The notes below the pieces were generated by a model, which had not been told where the DNA came from, ran no database searches, and saw only the letters and a program-made list of their open reading frames with translations. A program made the position numbers and the translations under genes. A stretch of 10,378 bases of DNA from Pseudomonadota bacterium (lineage in GTDB: Bacteria > Pseudomonadota > Alphaproteobacteria > Micropepsales > Micropepsaceae): NCBI GenBank assembly GCA_021808875.1, contig JAKBAU010000108.1, positions 1-10,378 on the forward strand. The letters run 5' to 3'. Shown here piece after piece: positions 1 through 6,824 of this stretch. Numbering within the stretch: the first letter of the stretch is position 1; every line of letters starts with the position of its first letter.

Positions 1-1
1 C

Positions 2-529
2 AAGCTTGTGGGCGACGGCGGACAGGAGCAGCCCCGCGACGGCAAGACCTTCGGCCGGCTCAAGGTGCGTGGTCCTGCAATTGCCAAAGGGTATTTTCGT
101 GGCGAGGGAGCCAGTGCCTTTGATGAGGAGGGCTGGTTTGATACCGGCGACGTGGCCACGCTTGATGAAGATGGCTACATGACGATTACGGATCGTGCTA
201 AGGACGTTATCAAGTCAGGTGGAGAATGGATTTCCTCCATTGAAATCGAAAATCTGGCCGTGAGCCATCCTGCGGTCGCCGAAGCTGCGGTGATCGGCGT
301 TCATCATCCCAAATGGGACGAACGCCCGCTGCTTATCGCGGTTCTGAAACCGGGCAAGGCGGCAACGCGCGAAGACATTTTGAATCATCTTTCCGGCAAG
401 ATCGCCAAATGGTGGATACCCGACGACGTCGTTTTCGTTAACAGCATCGCACATACCGCCACGGGTAAGATCCAGAAGCTGGAACTGCGCAAAGCCTTCG
501 CCGATTATCGCCTGCCGGGCGTTGCCTGA
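2..529 (+). CDS. AMP-forming acyl-CoA synthetase (fatty-acid CoA ligase type), 3' part only
   Basis: The C-terminal 175 residues of an ANL-superfamily enzyme are visible; the reading frame is open at the left edge, so the start lies outside the window. The family activates a carboxylic acid with ATP to an acyl-adenylate and then transfers it to CoA. Visible motifs (numbered from the first complete codon) are the GWFDTGD segment (44-50), the hinge region [15 protein letters not shown] (64-78) that separates the large and small domains, and the C-terminal TATGKIQK (152-159), whose TGK lysine takes part in adenylation. The SGGEWIS hinge and the [10 protein letters not shown] segment resemble medium- and long-chain fatty acyl-CoA synthetases such as the AlkK type more than acetyl-CoA synthetase. 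The acyl-binding pocket is off the window, so the substrate cannot be told. The stop is 16 bases before the start of the next gene, which suggests co-transcription. Confidence 0.9.
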   Translation, partial: KLVGDGGQEQPRDGKTFGRLKVRGPAIAKGYFRGEGASAFDEEGWFDTGDVATLDEDGYMTITDRAKDVIKSGGEWISSIEIENLAVSHPAVAEAAVIGVHHPKWDERPLLIAVLKPGKAATREDILNHLSGKIAKWWIPDDVVFVNSIAHTATGKIQKLELRKAFADYRLPGVA

Positions 530-545
530 GGTTGGGAGAGCAGCC

Positions 546-1310
546 ATGCGCATCGTACCGACACTGGGCAAACTGGCCTTCACGGGCTTTGTACTGTCGG
601 CGCTATTGGGACTGACAGCGGGCTTTGGCACCCGTCTGGGCTTTTGGACTTACCATATGGGGCTCGACGTGCTGCTGCCTTGGTGTGTCTATGTCGCCTT
701 CGCCGCCCTCGCCATCGGCCTCGTTTGGGGACTGCTGGCCTGGTTCGGCAAAGGTAACGGCGCAACCGCTTATGGTCTGATCGGGGTATTTGGCGCAGCA
801 GTGGTGCTGGCGCTTCCGATCTACGATTACTACAGCATCCAGAACTCACCGCCGATCCATGACATCACTACGGACATCGCCAACCCCCCGCATTTTCGCG
901 CGCTCCTGGCACTGCGCAAGGGTTCGCCCAACAGCGCCCGATATGATGGCAATTCGCCGGTTACCTGGCACGGCAAAACCCGAACCGTGGCGCAGTGGCA
1001 ACGCAAATACTATACGGACATCTATACACTGCGTTTGCTCATGAGCCCGGCCCAATTATATGCACGCGCGCTCAAAGCGGCACAGCAGAGGGGATGGGAT
1101 ATCGTCGCCCAAAGTCCGGAAGAAGGCCGCATCGAGGCAACCGATACCAGCTTCCTATTTGGCCTCGTCGACGATATTGTTATCAGGGTGCGTCCCTCGG
1201 GCGCCGGCGCCAAAGTCGACATACGCTCGGAAAGTCGCGTCGGACGCAATGATGGAGGCCGCAATGCCGATGCCATTCGCAGCTTTATCCAAATCGTCAA
1301 GCATAATTGA
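546..1310 (+). CDS. DUF1499-family integral membrane protein
   Basis: This is a 254-residue protein of unknown function. The ATG at 546 is preferred because GGGAGAG (534-540) sits 5 bases before it; an in-frame TTG at 522 would overlap the preceding gene and lacks a comparable ribosome site. Three hydrophobic segments are visible at about residues 11-34, 41-67 and 74-92. After them comes a soluble region starting at PPIHDITTDIANPP (about 102-115), the usual opening of DUF1499, and ending with a SESRVGRNDGGRNADAIR segment near the C-terminus that matches the conserved end of that domain. The biochemical role of DUF1499 is not established. The protein would sit in the inner membrane with the domain on one face. 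It lies between an acyl-CoA synthetase and a second small membrane protein, so a link to lipid or envelope metabolism is possible but is inference. Confidence 0.82.
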   Translation: MRIVPTLGKLAFTGFVLSALLGLTAGFGTRLGFWTYHMGLDVLLPWCVYVAFAALAIGLVWGLLAWFGKGNGATAYGLIGVFGAAVVLALPIYDYYSIQNSPPIHDITTDIANPPHFRALLALRKGSPNSARYDGNSPVTWHGKTRTVAQWQRKYYTDIYTLRLLMSPAQLYARALKAAQQRGWDIVAQSPEEGRIEATDTSFLFGLVDDIVIRVRPSGAGAKVDIRSESRVGRNDGGRNADAIRSFIQIVKHN

Positions 1311-1313
1311 CGG

Positions 1314-1607
1314 ATGCATGATCCGGCCCTCGTGGTCGCGTCGGTCAGCTTTGCGATGACCAAGCTCCCATCGCCACAAAAGCGTGTCCCTTTGGGCCGA
1401 GCCGGGTGGTTTGCCATCATCGTGCTGTTCGGATTTCTGGTTTGGGCGGCGTGGATTGCCCTGCGCACCTGGACGTCACTGAGCGGCGTAGCCATGAGCC
1501 CGCTCGGCTGGCTGTTTATGGGCCTCGGCGCCGTCGTCACGCTGGCCGTGGGTGGCGGCCTGATGGCACTCCTGTTTTACTCGAGCCGACATAACTACGA
1601 CCGTTGA
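1314..1607 (+). CDS. small two-helix membrane protein, unknown function
   Basis: This open frame of 97 residues begins 3 bases after the DUF1499 gene stops. It has two strong hydrophobic segments, at about residues 31-50 and 63-89, separated by a short polar loop, and a charged C-terminal end (SSRHNYDR). No family is recognised. There is no clear Shine-Dalgarno before the ATG at 1314, so translation is probably coupled to the upstream gene. A second in-frame ATG at 1356 would give 83 residues and keep both membrane segments; it also lacks a good ribosome site, so the start is uncertain. The membrane topology and the tight spacing argue for a real gene that works with the DUF1499 protein. Confidence 0.65.
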   Translation: MHDPALVVASVSFAMTKLPSPQKRVPLGRAGWFAIIVLFGFLVWAAWIALRTWTSLSGVAMSPLGWLFMGLGAVVTLAVGGGLMALLFYSSRHNYDR

Positions 1608-1649
1608 GCCACGTTCTCGTCGGCTGCCATGCAGCGGATCCAGCCACCG

Positions 1650-1670
1650 CGCCCCACCCAAGGAGGGGCG
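1650..1670. repeat. G+C-rich inverted repeat between convergent genes
   Basis: CGCCCC at 1650-1655 pairs with GGGGCG at 1665-1670 around a 9-base loop. It lies in the 133-base gap between the small membrane protein and the 3' end of cysQ, where transcription from both sides should end. Neither strand shows a run of T after the stem, so it is not a canonical intrinsic terminator. A second short hairpin, GCTGC-CAT-GCAGC, lies at 1623-1635. A role as a transcript-end structure is inference. Confidence 0.35.
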
Positions 1671-1740
1671 GCATATGTCGTGGCGTATCAGCCAGGGGAT
1701 CCCACCAGGTCCGCATGATCAATCCGCCCCTCACCGCACG

Positions 1741-2520
1741 TCATCTGGGACCGCGGGCCACAAAATAGGGATTCTCATAATTAGGCTTGCCATAGAGCAA
1801 CGGGCCACCGTCAAGAAGTGTCACCGTACCGCCTGCGGCGGCCAGCACAGCATGACCCGCCGCAGTATCCCACTCCATGGTCCTGCCATGACGCGGATAG
1901 ATGTCAGCCGTGCCTGCTGCAACGAGACAGAACTTGAGGCTTGATCCAGCAGCAATAAAGTCCTTGATCCGGTAATGGGCGAGGTATTCCTCAGTTTTGC
2001 TGTCGCGATGGGAGCGACTGGCGACGGCAATCATGCCATCTGAAGGCGCGCGTCGCGCTCTGATCGGCCTGGCCGATGAGAAATCTGGTTTGAGCTCCGG
2101 ATTTACTCTCAAACTTACCGCACCGTTTGTACCGTCACCAATCCACATTTGTCCCTGCGCTGGCGCATAAACGACGCCGCGTACCGGCTCCTGATTACTG
2201 ATCTCCGCGATATTGACCGTGAATTCACCATTGCGGTTGATGAACTCCTTCGTACCGTCGAGTGGGTCGACCAGAAAGAAGTGGCTGCCGGCCATGATGC
2301 GGTGGCCACGGGCAACTTCCTCCTCGGCAATCACGGGAATTTCGGGCCAGTGCGCGCGCAATCGGGACAGGATCAGGATTTCCGCCTCTTCATCGGCGAC
2401 GGTGACCGGCGAGCTATCGTGCTTACGACGCGTCTCAAAAGTCCCGCCATAGTGACCAAGAATCACGGTTCCGGCTTCCCAGGCAATATCGGCAAGTATG
2501 TGGGCTTGACTACTTAGCAT
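1741..2520 (-). CDS. cysQ: 3'(2'),5'-bisphosphate nucleotidase, CysQ type
   Basis: This 259-residue member of the inositol monophosphatase superfamily is about the usual length. CysQ hydrolyses 3'-phosphoadenosine 5'-phosphate (PAP), a by-product of sulfate assimilation and of phosphopantetheinyl transfer, to AMP and phosphate using Mg2+. Visible metal-binding motifs are the acidic AEEE (65-68), DPLDGTKEF (85-93) and WDTAAGHAV (217-225). The GSSLKF segment (192-197) is typical of the CysQ branch rather than of true inositol monophosphatases. The ATG at 2520 is preceded by GAGGA (- strand, 2534-2530) at 9 bases. The peptidase upstream stops only 6 bases before it, so the two are probably one transcript. 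The enzyme should be cytoplasmic, as there is no signal peptide. The catalytic set looks complete. Confidence 0.92.
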   Translation of the reverse strand: MLSSQAHILADIAWEAGTVILGHYGGTFETRRKHDSSPVTVADEEAEILILSRLRAHWPEIPVIAEEEVARGHRIMAGSHFFLVDPLDGTKEFINRNGEFTVNIAEISNQEPVRGVVYAPAQGQMWIGDGTNGAVSLRVNPELKPDFSSARPIRARRAPSDGMIAVASRSHRDSKTEEYLAHYRIKDFIAAGSSLKFCLVAAGTADIYPRHGRTMEWDTAAGHAVLAAAGGTVTLLDGGPLLYGKPNYENPYFVARGPR

Positions 2521-2526
2521 ATGCGA

Positions 2527-3930
2527 TCATCCTCGATCTGCCGAAGGGCGACGGAGCCGCGTGCGCGCATAGCGGGCTGAAAGCAAGGCAAAGAGAGCGC
2601 GCACTCCGTTAAGATCGGGCCCCACCTTTCGCCCAGGCCGCGGCCGATCATTCCAGGCCGGGATGTCCAGATGCATCCAGCGCGAGGTTTTCGTCACGAA
2701 GCGGTTGAGGAACAGCGCAGCGGTAATCGCACCCGCCAGTGCATAGGCCGGTGCATTGTTGAGGTCGGCAATGGAACTGTCGAGTGTATTCTCATAGCCG
2801 CGCCACAGTGGCAGACGCCACAAGGGGTCGGCCACGTCATGCCCATATTGCTCAAGCGCCTTAGCCAGAGCTTCGTCATCGGTAAAGAAGGGCGGCAATT
2901 CCATACCCGTCGCCGCGCGTGCCGCACCGGTCAGCGTGGCAATATCGATGAGCAGATCAGGCTCCTCTTCATCGGCCAAACTGAGGGCGTCCGCGAGCAC
3001 CAGTCGGCCTTCAGCATCGGTATTGCCAATTTCGACGGTCAGTCCCTTGCGGCTCCGCAAAACGTCACCGGGCCGATAGGCAGTGCCGGAAACGGCATTT
3101 TCGACCGCGGGAACGAGAATGCGCAAGCGCACGTCGAGTCTCGCATCCATGATCATGTGACCAAGGGCGAGCACTGCTGCAGCTCCGCCCATGTCCTTCT
3201 TCATGGTCAGCATGCCGGCAGCGGATTTGAGATCAAGGCCGCCGCTGTCAAAGCAAACCCCCTTGCCGACCAGGGTGAGTTTGGGTGCGCCCCGATTTCC
3301 CCAGGTGAGGTCGATGAGACAGGGCGGACGCGCCGATCCTCCGCCCACCGCCTCAATCATCGGATAGCCCTCGGCAAGGGCCTTCCCCGCAATGATACGG
3401 CATTTGGCACGATGGCGCTTGGCCAGGCTGCGGGCCGCAGCTGCAAGGTCCTGAGGCCCCATGTCATTGGCCGGGGTTGCTACCAGATCACGGCCCCAGA
3501 ACAGTCCGGCGGCGATGCGGCTGATATTTTCCCCATCGCACCCCTCCGGCAGCACCAGCTTTGGTAGCGCGCGCGCTGGCAATGAGCGGTAGCGCGTATA
3601 GCTGTAGGTACCGAGCAGCCAGCCGAGGGGCTCCAAATCCGTGCCTGATGACGCGGATGCGAGCCGGTAGGTTCCCGCCGGAAGTTTCTCTGCAGCAGCG
3701 GCAAGAGCCAGTGCATCGTCATTCCTGCCCAAACCGAACAGGATTGCGGCCACCCGTCCGTCGTCGCCGGGCACAAGCAGTAGTTCCCCGCTTCTGGCCT
3801 GAAAGTCAGCACTCTGCGCCCATTGCTCGACATGACGACCCAGAGCACGCAGCGTCGCCTCACGCGTCGCTGCGCGGACCGCATAGAGCGGGATCGCGGA
3901 TTTTGCGCTTTTTACAAGGCAGCTGTGCAT
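2527..3930 (-). CDS. M17 (leucyl aminopeptidase) family metallopeptidase
   Basis: A 467-residue cytosolic aminopeptidase that would remove N-terminal residues from peptides using two divalent metal ions. The catalytic domain is intact: VGKGVCFDSGGLDLK (221-235) holds the Lys and Asp metal and catalytic residues, KKDMGG (244-249) supplies another Asp, and the family signature NTDAEGRL (303-310) supplies the last Asp/Glu ligands and the catalytic Arg. The N-terminal region (about 1-150) is more divergent, as is usual for M17. The ATG at 3930 is chosen because AAGGG lies 5 bases upstream; an in-frame start at 4002 would overlap the divergent glutathione transferase and adds an unlikely basic leader. 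It heads a probable two-gene transcript with cysQ. Whether it is PepA, PepB or another subgroup cannot be decided here. The C-terminus ends in a basic Arg-rich tail. Confidence 0.9.
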   Translation of the reverse strand: MHSCLVKSAKSAIPLYAVRAATREATLRALGRHVEQWAQSADFQARSGELLLVPGDDGRVAAILFGLGRNDDALALAAAAEKLPAGTYRLASASSGTDLEPLGWLLGTYSYTRYRSLPARALPKLVLPEGCDGENISRIAAGLFWGRDLVATPANDMGPQDLAAAARSLAKRHRAKCRIIAGKALAEGYPMIEAVGGGSARPPCLIDLTWGNRGAPKLTLVGKGVCFDSGGLDLKSAAGMLTMKKDMGGAAAVLALGHMIMDARLDVRLRILVPAVENAVSGTAYRPGDVLRSRKGLTVEIGNTDAEGRLVLADALSLADEEEPDLLIDIATLTGAARAATGMELPPFFTDDEALAKALEQYGHDVADPLWRLPLWRGYENTLDSSIADLNNAPAYALAGAITAALFLNRFVTKTSRWMHLDIPAWNDRPRPGRKVGPDLNGVRALFALLSARYARTRLRRPSADRG

Positions 3931-4000
3931 GAAGACCCTTTGCGTTTGGCGGCGCCCGACCTTAAGTAGCACTGTCGACGATCGCAAATGAAAGCGTACC
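3931..4000. promoter_or_regulatory. divergent intergenic region between peptidase and GST genes
   Basis: These 70 bases must hold the promoters for both the M17 peptidase-cysQ transcript (- strand) and the GST (+ strand), unless either is read from further away. I see no convincing -35/-10 pair. The region contains the short palindromes GGCGCC and GTCGAC. The call rests on gene geometry only. Confidence 0.4.
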
Positions 4001-4651
4001 ATGACCTTTCGCTACACACTTGTTGTGGGCAGCAAGCAGCTCTCGAGCTGGAGCCTGCGCCCCTATCTGGCAATGCGGGCAACCGGTGCCGCATTCCAGG
4101 AAGTCGTCATCGCTCTCAACCGCACCCAAACCCACAGTGACATCCTGCGCCACTCGCCCTCCGGCAAAGTTCCTGCGCTCAAGATCGAGGAGGGCGGCGA
4201 AGTCGTGACTGTGTTTGACAGTCTGGCCATCTGCGAAACCCTGGCCGAGCGGCACAAAGAGGCTGGTTTGTGGCCGGATGCCCCCCTCGCTCGCGCCCGC
4301 GCTCGCGCCTATGCCTGTGAAATGCATGCCGGCTTTGCCTCTTTGCGTAAAACCCTGCCGATGCAGATTGCGAGCCGCTTGCCAACGCCGGAGCTCAGTG
4401 ACGAGGTCAGGCAGGACATCGCCCGCGTCACCGCGGCCTGGGAAGAGGCGCTGCTTCACCACGACAAGGATGGCGGCTTCCTGTTTGGAAGGTTCTCGAT
4501 CGCGGATTGCATGTACGCGCCAGTGGTCAGCCGATTTGTCACTTATGATATCAGCTTACCGCCACGTCTGGCCCAATACAGCGAACGCATCATGGCACTG
4601 GCGGCCATGCAGGACTGGATAGAGGCGGCCCGCAAGGAACTTGGCGCCTGA
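4001..4651 (+). CDS. glutathione S-transferase family protein
   Basis: This 216-residue protein has the standard two-domain layout. The N-terminal thioredoxin-like domain (about 4-85) shows SSWSLRPYLA (15-24), where a serine is the likely catalytic residue that activates glutathione. It also has SGKVPAL (54-60) with the cis-proline, and VFDSLAICE (71-79), whose Asp-Ser pair takes the place of the usual Glu-Ser that holds the glutamyl part of glutathione. The all-helical C-terminal domain (about 95-216) contains FSIADCMYAPV (165-175), the conserved N-capping box. There is no signal peptide, so it should be cytoplasmic. It resembles the GST branch near maleylacetoacetate isomerase and YfcF, but the substrate cannot be inferred. 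It is divergent from the M17 peptidase with a 70-base shared region. Only a weak GAAAG precedes the ATG. Confidence 0.88.
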   Translation: MTFRYTLVVGSKQLSSWSLRPYLAMRATGAAFQEVVIALNRTQTHSDILRHSPSGKVPALKIEEGGEVVTVFDSLAICETLAERHKEAGLWPDAPLARARARAYACEMHAGFASLRKTLPMQIASRLPTPELSDEVRQDIARVTAAWEEALLHHDKDGGFLFGRFSIADCMYAPVVSRFVTYDISLPPRLAQYSERIMALAAMQDWIEAARKELGA

Positions 4652-4893
4652 TTGGCGTAGGTCTGCGATCAACCACCGCCTGCTCGTCGTGGGGGTACCG
4701 AGCGCTAGCTGCCCTGGGTGTTGTGGGACGGCGTGGTAAACCGTGCCGGAGGCCTGCACTGGCAGCCGCCTGACCAACAGGCTGTGCCTGCCGTGCGCAG
4801 TTCCTATCGGAGGAGTTTTCGCGACGCACTTAAGTTTTTATTGAGGCATCATTGGCATTGTGGAGGACGGTACATCGTGTCCCTGGTCCCTCA
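4652..4893 (+). other. gap of 242 bases before tadD; probable leader region
   Basis: No convincing gene lies here. A 76-codon open frame (4718-4948) runs through it but overlaps the tadD signal peptide in another frame and has no protein-like features. The gap holds a strong stem-loop (4756-4796), a GGAGGAG run (4809-4815) with no start codon at usable distance, an A/T-richer stretch (about 4830-4860) that is the most promoter-like part, and a second GGAGGA (4862-4867) facing a GTG at 4877. Confidence 0.5.
4756..4796 (+). repeat. long stem-loop upstream of tadD
   Basis: The outer stem pairs GCAC (4756-4759) and GGCAG (4761-4765) with CTGCC (4788-4792) and GTGC (4793-4796): nine base pairs with one bulged T at 4760. 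Inside it, GCCTG (4768-4772) pairs perfectly with CAGGC (4778-4782) around the loop ACCAA. CAGGC could instead pair with the following GCCTG (4786-4790). No T-run follows on either strand, so it is not a standard intrinsic terminator. It could end GST transcription, form part of the tadD leader, or protect a 3' end; the sequence does not decide. Confidence 0.55.
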
Positions 4894-4948
4894 ATGCGTC
4901 GGCATCAGCTTCGCTTCGCCGTACTTGGCGCGGCCGCCCTGGCAGTAA
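4877..4948 (+). other. possible 23-codon upstream ORF overlapping the tadD start
   Basis: GGAGGA at 4862-4867 is an excellent Shine-Dalgarno and lies 9 bases before GTG at 4877. That GTG opens a frame that ends with TAA at 4946-4948, inside the tadD coding sequence and in another frame. The tadD ATG itself (4894) has no ribosome site at normal distance. Either this short frame is translated and couples ribosomes to tadD, or the GTG was meant to be the tadD start and one base has been gained or lost between 4880 and 4893. Chance cannot be excluded. Confidence 0.3.
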
Positions 4949-5796
4949 GTGGCTGCGCCGGTAGCCCCGCGACATCACATGCTGTCACGGCTTCTGTGGT
5001 GCCGCGCGAAGTCCCTACGAAAGACGGGACAGGCGCATACCCTCAAAACCTTTCGGGGGAAATCAGTCGCGCGCGCCAATTACGCAGGCATGGCGACTAT
5101 AAAGAGGCGCTGCGAGCATTGGCACAGCTAATGCTGCTATCGCCTGATAATCCAGACGTTGTGGGCGAATATGGCAAGGACCTCGTGGAACTCGGTCGTG
5201 CCAAGGAGGCACTCGCGTTCCTCGACCGTGCGATCGAACTACAGCCGCATAATTGGTCATTTCTTTCTGCACGTGGCGTTGCCCAGGACCAGCTCCATGC
5301 TACCAAAGCGGCAGCCCAATCCTATCGGGCCGCTTTGGCGATTAGCCCTGATCAGCCCAGCGTCCTCAATAATTACGCGCTCAATCAGATGCTGCAGGGC
5401 CATAAGGATCAGGCCAAGACGCTATTCGAGGCTGCGCTCGCGCACGGCGGCAGAGATCCGCGCATTGCCCAGAATCTGGCTGAGTTGACACGCCTCGCCA
5501 CGAGCACGACCAAGGCTGTGGACAGCGCGACGAAAGTGGCTCCCTCCCCGGCGCGCAAGACCACGCCGGCTGCAGGCCCAACGTCCGCAGCAACCCCAGC
5601 ACTCCCACGCGGCAAGGCTGCGATGGTGGTGGAAAAGCTCCCATCTCCCCTGGGCAGCCGCGAGCCAGCTCACACCACCTCATCCGCGCACAGTCCGACA
5701 AAGGTCGCCACCTCCAAGTCGCAGACCGCGCCCGCCAACGCCGCTGCGGCGCCCTCTACGATCCCGGCCTTGCGCACGGCAGAAGACAATTATTGA
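4894..5796 (+). CDS. tadD: TPR lipoprotein, probable Tad pilus assembly protein TadD
   Basis: This 301-residue protein starts at ATG 4894, which gives a clean lipoprotein signal: basic MRRHQLR, a hydrophobic stretch, and a VSGC lipobox with lipidated Cys21. An earlier TTG start (4852) would bury the signal. Residues about 57-200 form consecutive TPR helices, for example GDYKEALRALAQLMLLSPDN, GRAKEALAFLDRAIELQPHN, KAAAQSYRAALAISPDQPS and KDQAKTLFEAALAHGG. In Tad systems, TadD is an outer-membrane-anchored TPR protein thought to act as pilotin for the secretin. The cpaF-tadB-tadC genes about 1.7 kb away support that call, although tadD is on the other strand. The last 100 residues are Ala/Pro/Thr/Ser-rich and probably disordered, which is longer than I would expect for TadD. 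Other periplasmic TPR lipoproteins remain possible. Confidence 0.72.
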   Translation: MRRHQLRFAVLGAAALAVSGCAGSPATSHAVTASVVPREVPTKDGTGAYPQNLSGEISRARQLRRHGDYKEALRALAQLMLLSPDNPDVVGEYGKDLVELGRAKEALAFLDRAIELQPHNWSFLSARGVAQDQLHATKAAAQSYRAALAISPDQPSVLNNYALNQMLQGHKDQAKTLFEAALAHGGRDPRIAQNLAELTRLATSTTKAVDSATKVAPSPARKTTPAAGPTSAATPALPRGKAAMVVEKLPSPLGSREPAHTTSSAHSPTKVATSKSQTAPANAAAAPSTIPALRTAEDNY

Positions 5797-5808
5797 GCCG
5801 CAGTTCAC

Positions 5809-6729
5809 TCAAGAAGGCAGGGCGCCAGCGTGGCGCAGCCGCCGCGGAATGGCTTCGGCAAGAATTTCGATCAGGGTGCGCAGGCGTCTCGACGGTGGGC
5901 GATCGGGCAGCCAGACAGCGCTGATCGGTCCGTTTTCAAGGCTGCTCCCCGGCAAAAGGCGCACCAGTTCACCCCGGGCCAGCGCCTCGGCAACACAAAA
6001 CAGCGGCAGGCGGGACACGCCGAGCCCAGCGCGAGCAGCATCCAGCATCACATCGGTGCTATTAACTGTGAGCCGCGGTTCGACGGTGATGCTGCGCACG
6101 GGGCCTGCTTCACCATCGAATCGCCATTGATGAGGCATCGCCGCATTGCCATAGGCAAGAACCTTGTGCTGGCTAAGATCCTCGATCGTTTGAGGCGCCC
6201 CGCTGCGCGCGACGTAATCCGGGCTCGCCACCAGCACCATGGTCGCTGCGCAAATCTTGCGCGCGATCAAAGCTGAATCTGAGAGCCGCCCGATGCGGAT
6301 CGCCAGATCATAACCACCGCCACGAATATCGACGCGCCGGTCGTCACAGTCGAGGGTGAGCAGGACGCCTGGATGCTCCACGGCAAAATGAACAAACAGG
6401 TCGCTGAGATAGAGGCGTGTGAAGGTCAAGGGTGCGGCAACCCGCAGAGGGCCGCGCAGCGGCCCCTTATCCGCGGCGCTTTCCTCCAGCGCTGCATCGA
6501 GCTCGGCGACAATGCGCTTGGCGCGGAGATAAAAGGCCTCTCCTGCATCGGTAGGCTGGCTGGCACGCGAAGAGCGACGGATGAGCTCGGCACCAGCGCT
6601 TTCTTCCAGCTCCGCCAGACGCTTGGAAACGACCGATTTGGCAATTCCGAGCCGCCTTGCGGCGGAGCTCACACCACCGCCCTCGACGATCGCGATAAAA
6701 GTGGTAATGGCATCGAGGCTGGGCTTCAT
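5809..6729 (-). CDS. LysR-family transcriptional regulator
   Basis: A 306-residue regulator of normal LysR length. The N-terminal winged helix-turn-helix (about 1-60) is clear, with the typical [20 protein letters not shown] start and [19 protein letters not shown] recognition region. Residues about 92-300 form the periplasmic-binding-protein-like effector domain, with [30 protein letters not shown] and [20 protein letters not shown]. These segments resemble the CrgA/AaeR-like subgroup; the effector is unknown. It ends only 12 bases from the 3' end of tadD, tail to tail, and is divergent from wrbA, which is the usual arrangement for a LysR protein and its target. No good Shine-Dalgarno precedes ATG 6729; a candidate operator begins 1 base upstream of it. 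Autorepression and control of wrbA are inference. Confidence 0.92.
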   Translation of the reverse strand: MKPSLDAITTFIAIVEGGGVSSAARRLGIAKSVVSKRLAELEESAGAELIRRSSRASQPTDAGEAFYLRAKRIVAELDAALEESAADKGPLRGPLRVAAPLTFTRLYLSDLFVHFAVEHPGVLLTLDCDDRRVDIRGGGYDLAIRIGRLSDSALIARKICAATMVLVASPDYVARSGAPQTIEDLSQHKVLAYGNAAMPHQWRFDGEAGPVRSITVEPRLTVNSTDVMLDAARAGLGVSRLPLFCVAEALARGELVRLLPGSSLENGPISAVWLPDRPPSRRLRTLIEILAEAIPRRLRHAGALPS

Positions 6730-6730
6730 C

Positions 6731-6747
6731 GTTCGCCGAATTCGAAC
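6731..6747. promoter_or_regulatory. candidate LysR operator (T-N11-A inside an inverted repeat)
   Basis: GTTCG (6731-6735) and CGAAC (6743-6747) are perfect inverted arms around a 7-base spacer. T6733 and A6745 form the T-N11-A pattern of LysR boxes. GAAC (6744-6747) is also an inverted partner of GTTC (6754-6757) at 6 bases, giving three alternating half-sites. The box abuts the lysR start codon, so a bound protein would cover the lysR ribosome-binding region. Binding is not shown. Confidence 0.5.
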
Positions 6748-6815
6748 ACGGGAGTTCCAATCGGACGCCTAGCACGAATAGACCAATGACGCCATCTTCA
6801 GGGCCGTTCCAACCC

Positions 6816-6824
6816 AGGAGGTGG
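6816..6824 (+). promoter_or_regulatory. strong ribosome binding site that sets the wrbA start
   Basis: AGGAGGTGG is a near-perfect Shine-Dalgarno whose AGGAGGT core ends 5 bases before ATG 6828. It rules out the in-frame ATG at 6786, which would add 14 residues to a protein already of family length. Confidence 0.85.

Noticed and set aside
1675..1944. 89-codon frame on the + strand with a good ribosome site
   Set aside because: All but its first ~22 codons are antisense to cysQ, and the product has no recognisable features. Not called as a gene; the ribosome site is noted as a low-interest finding.
2671..3567. 298-codon open frame on the + strand
   Set aside because: It is antisense to the M17 peptidase, whose catalytic motifs are intact on the other strand. 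It shows no domain, no ribosome site of note, and a Gln/Gly/His/Arg-rich composition typical of shadow frames.
3931..4002. N-terminal extension of the M17 peptidase to 4002
   Set aside because: It would overlap the divergent GST start and has no good ribosome site, while ATG 3930 has AAGGG at 5 bases.
3962..4462. 166-codon frame on the - strand
   Set aside because: It lies antisense to the glutathione S-transferase, which has both family domains. No recognisable features.
4718..4948. 76-codon frame before tadD
   Set aside because: It overlaps the tadD lipoprotein signal in another frame and lacks a ribosome site at its ATG. Only the short 3' portion from GTG 4877 is discussed.
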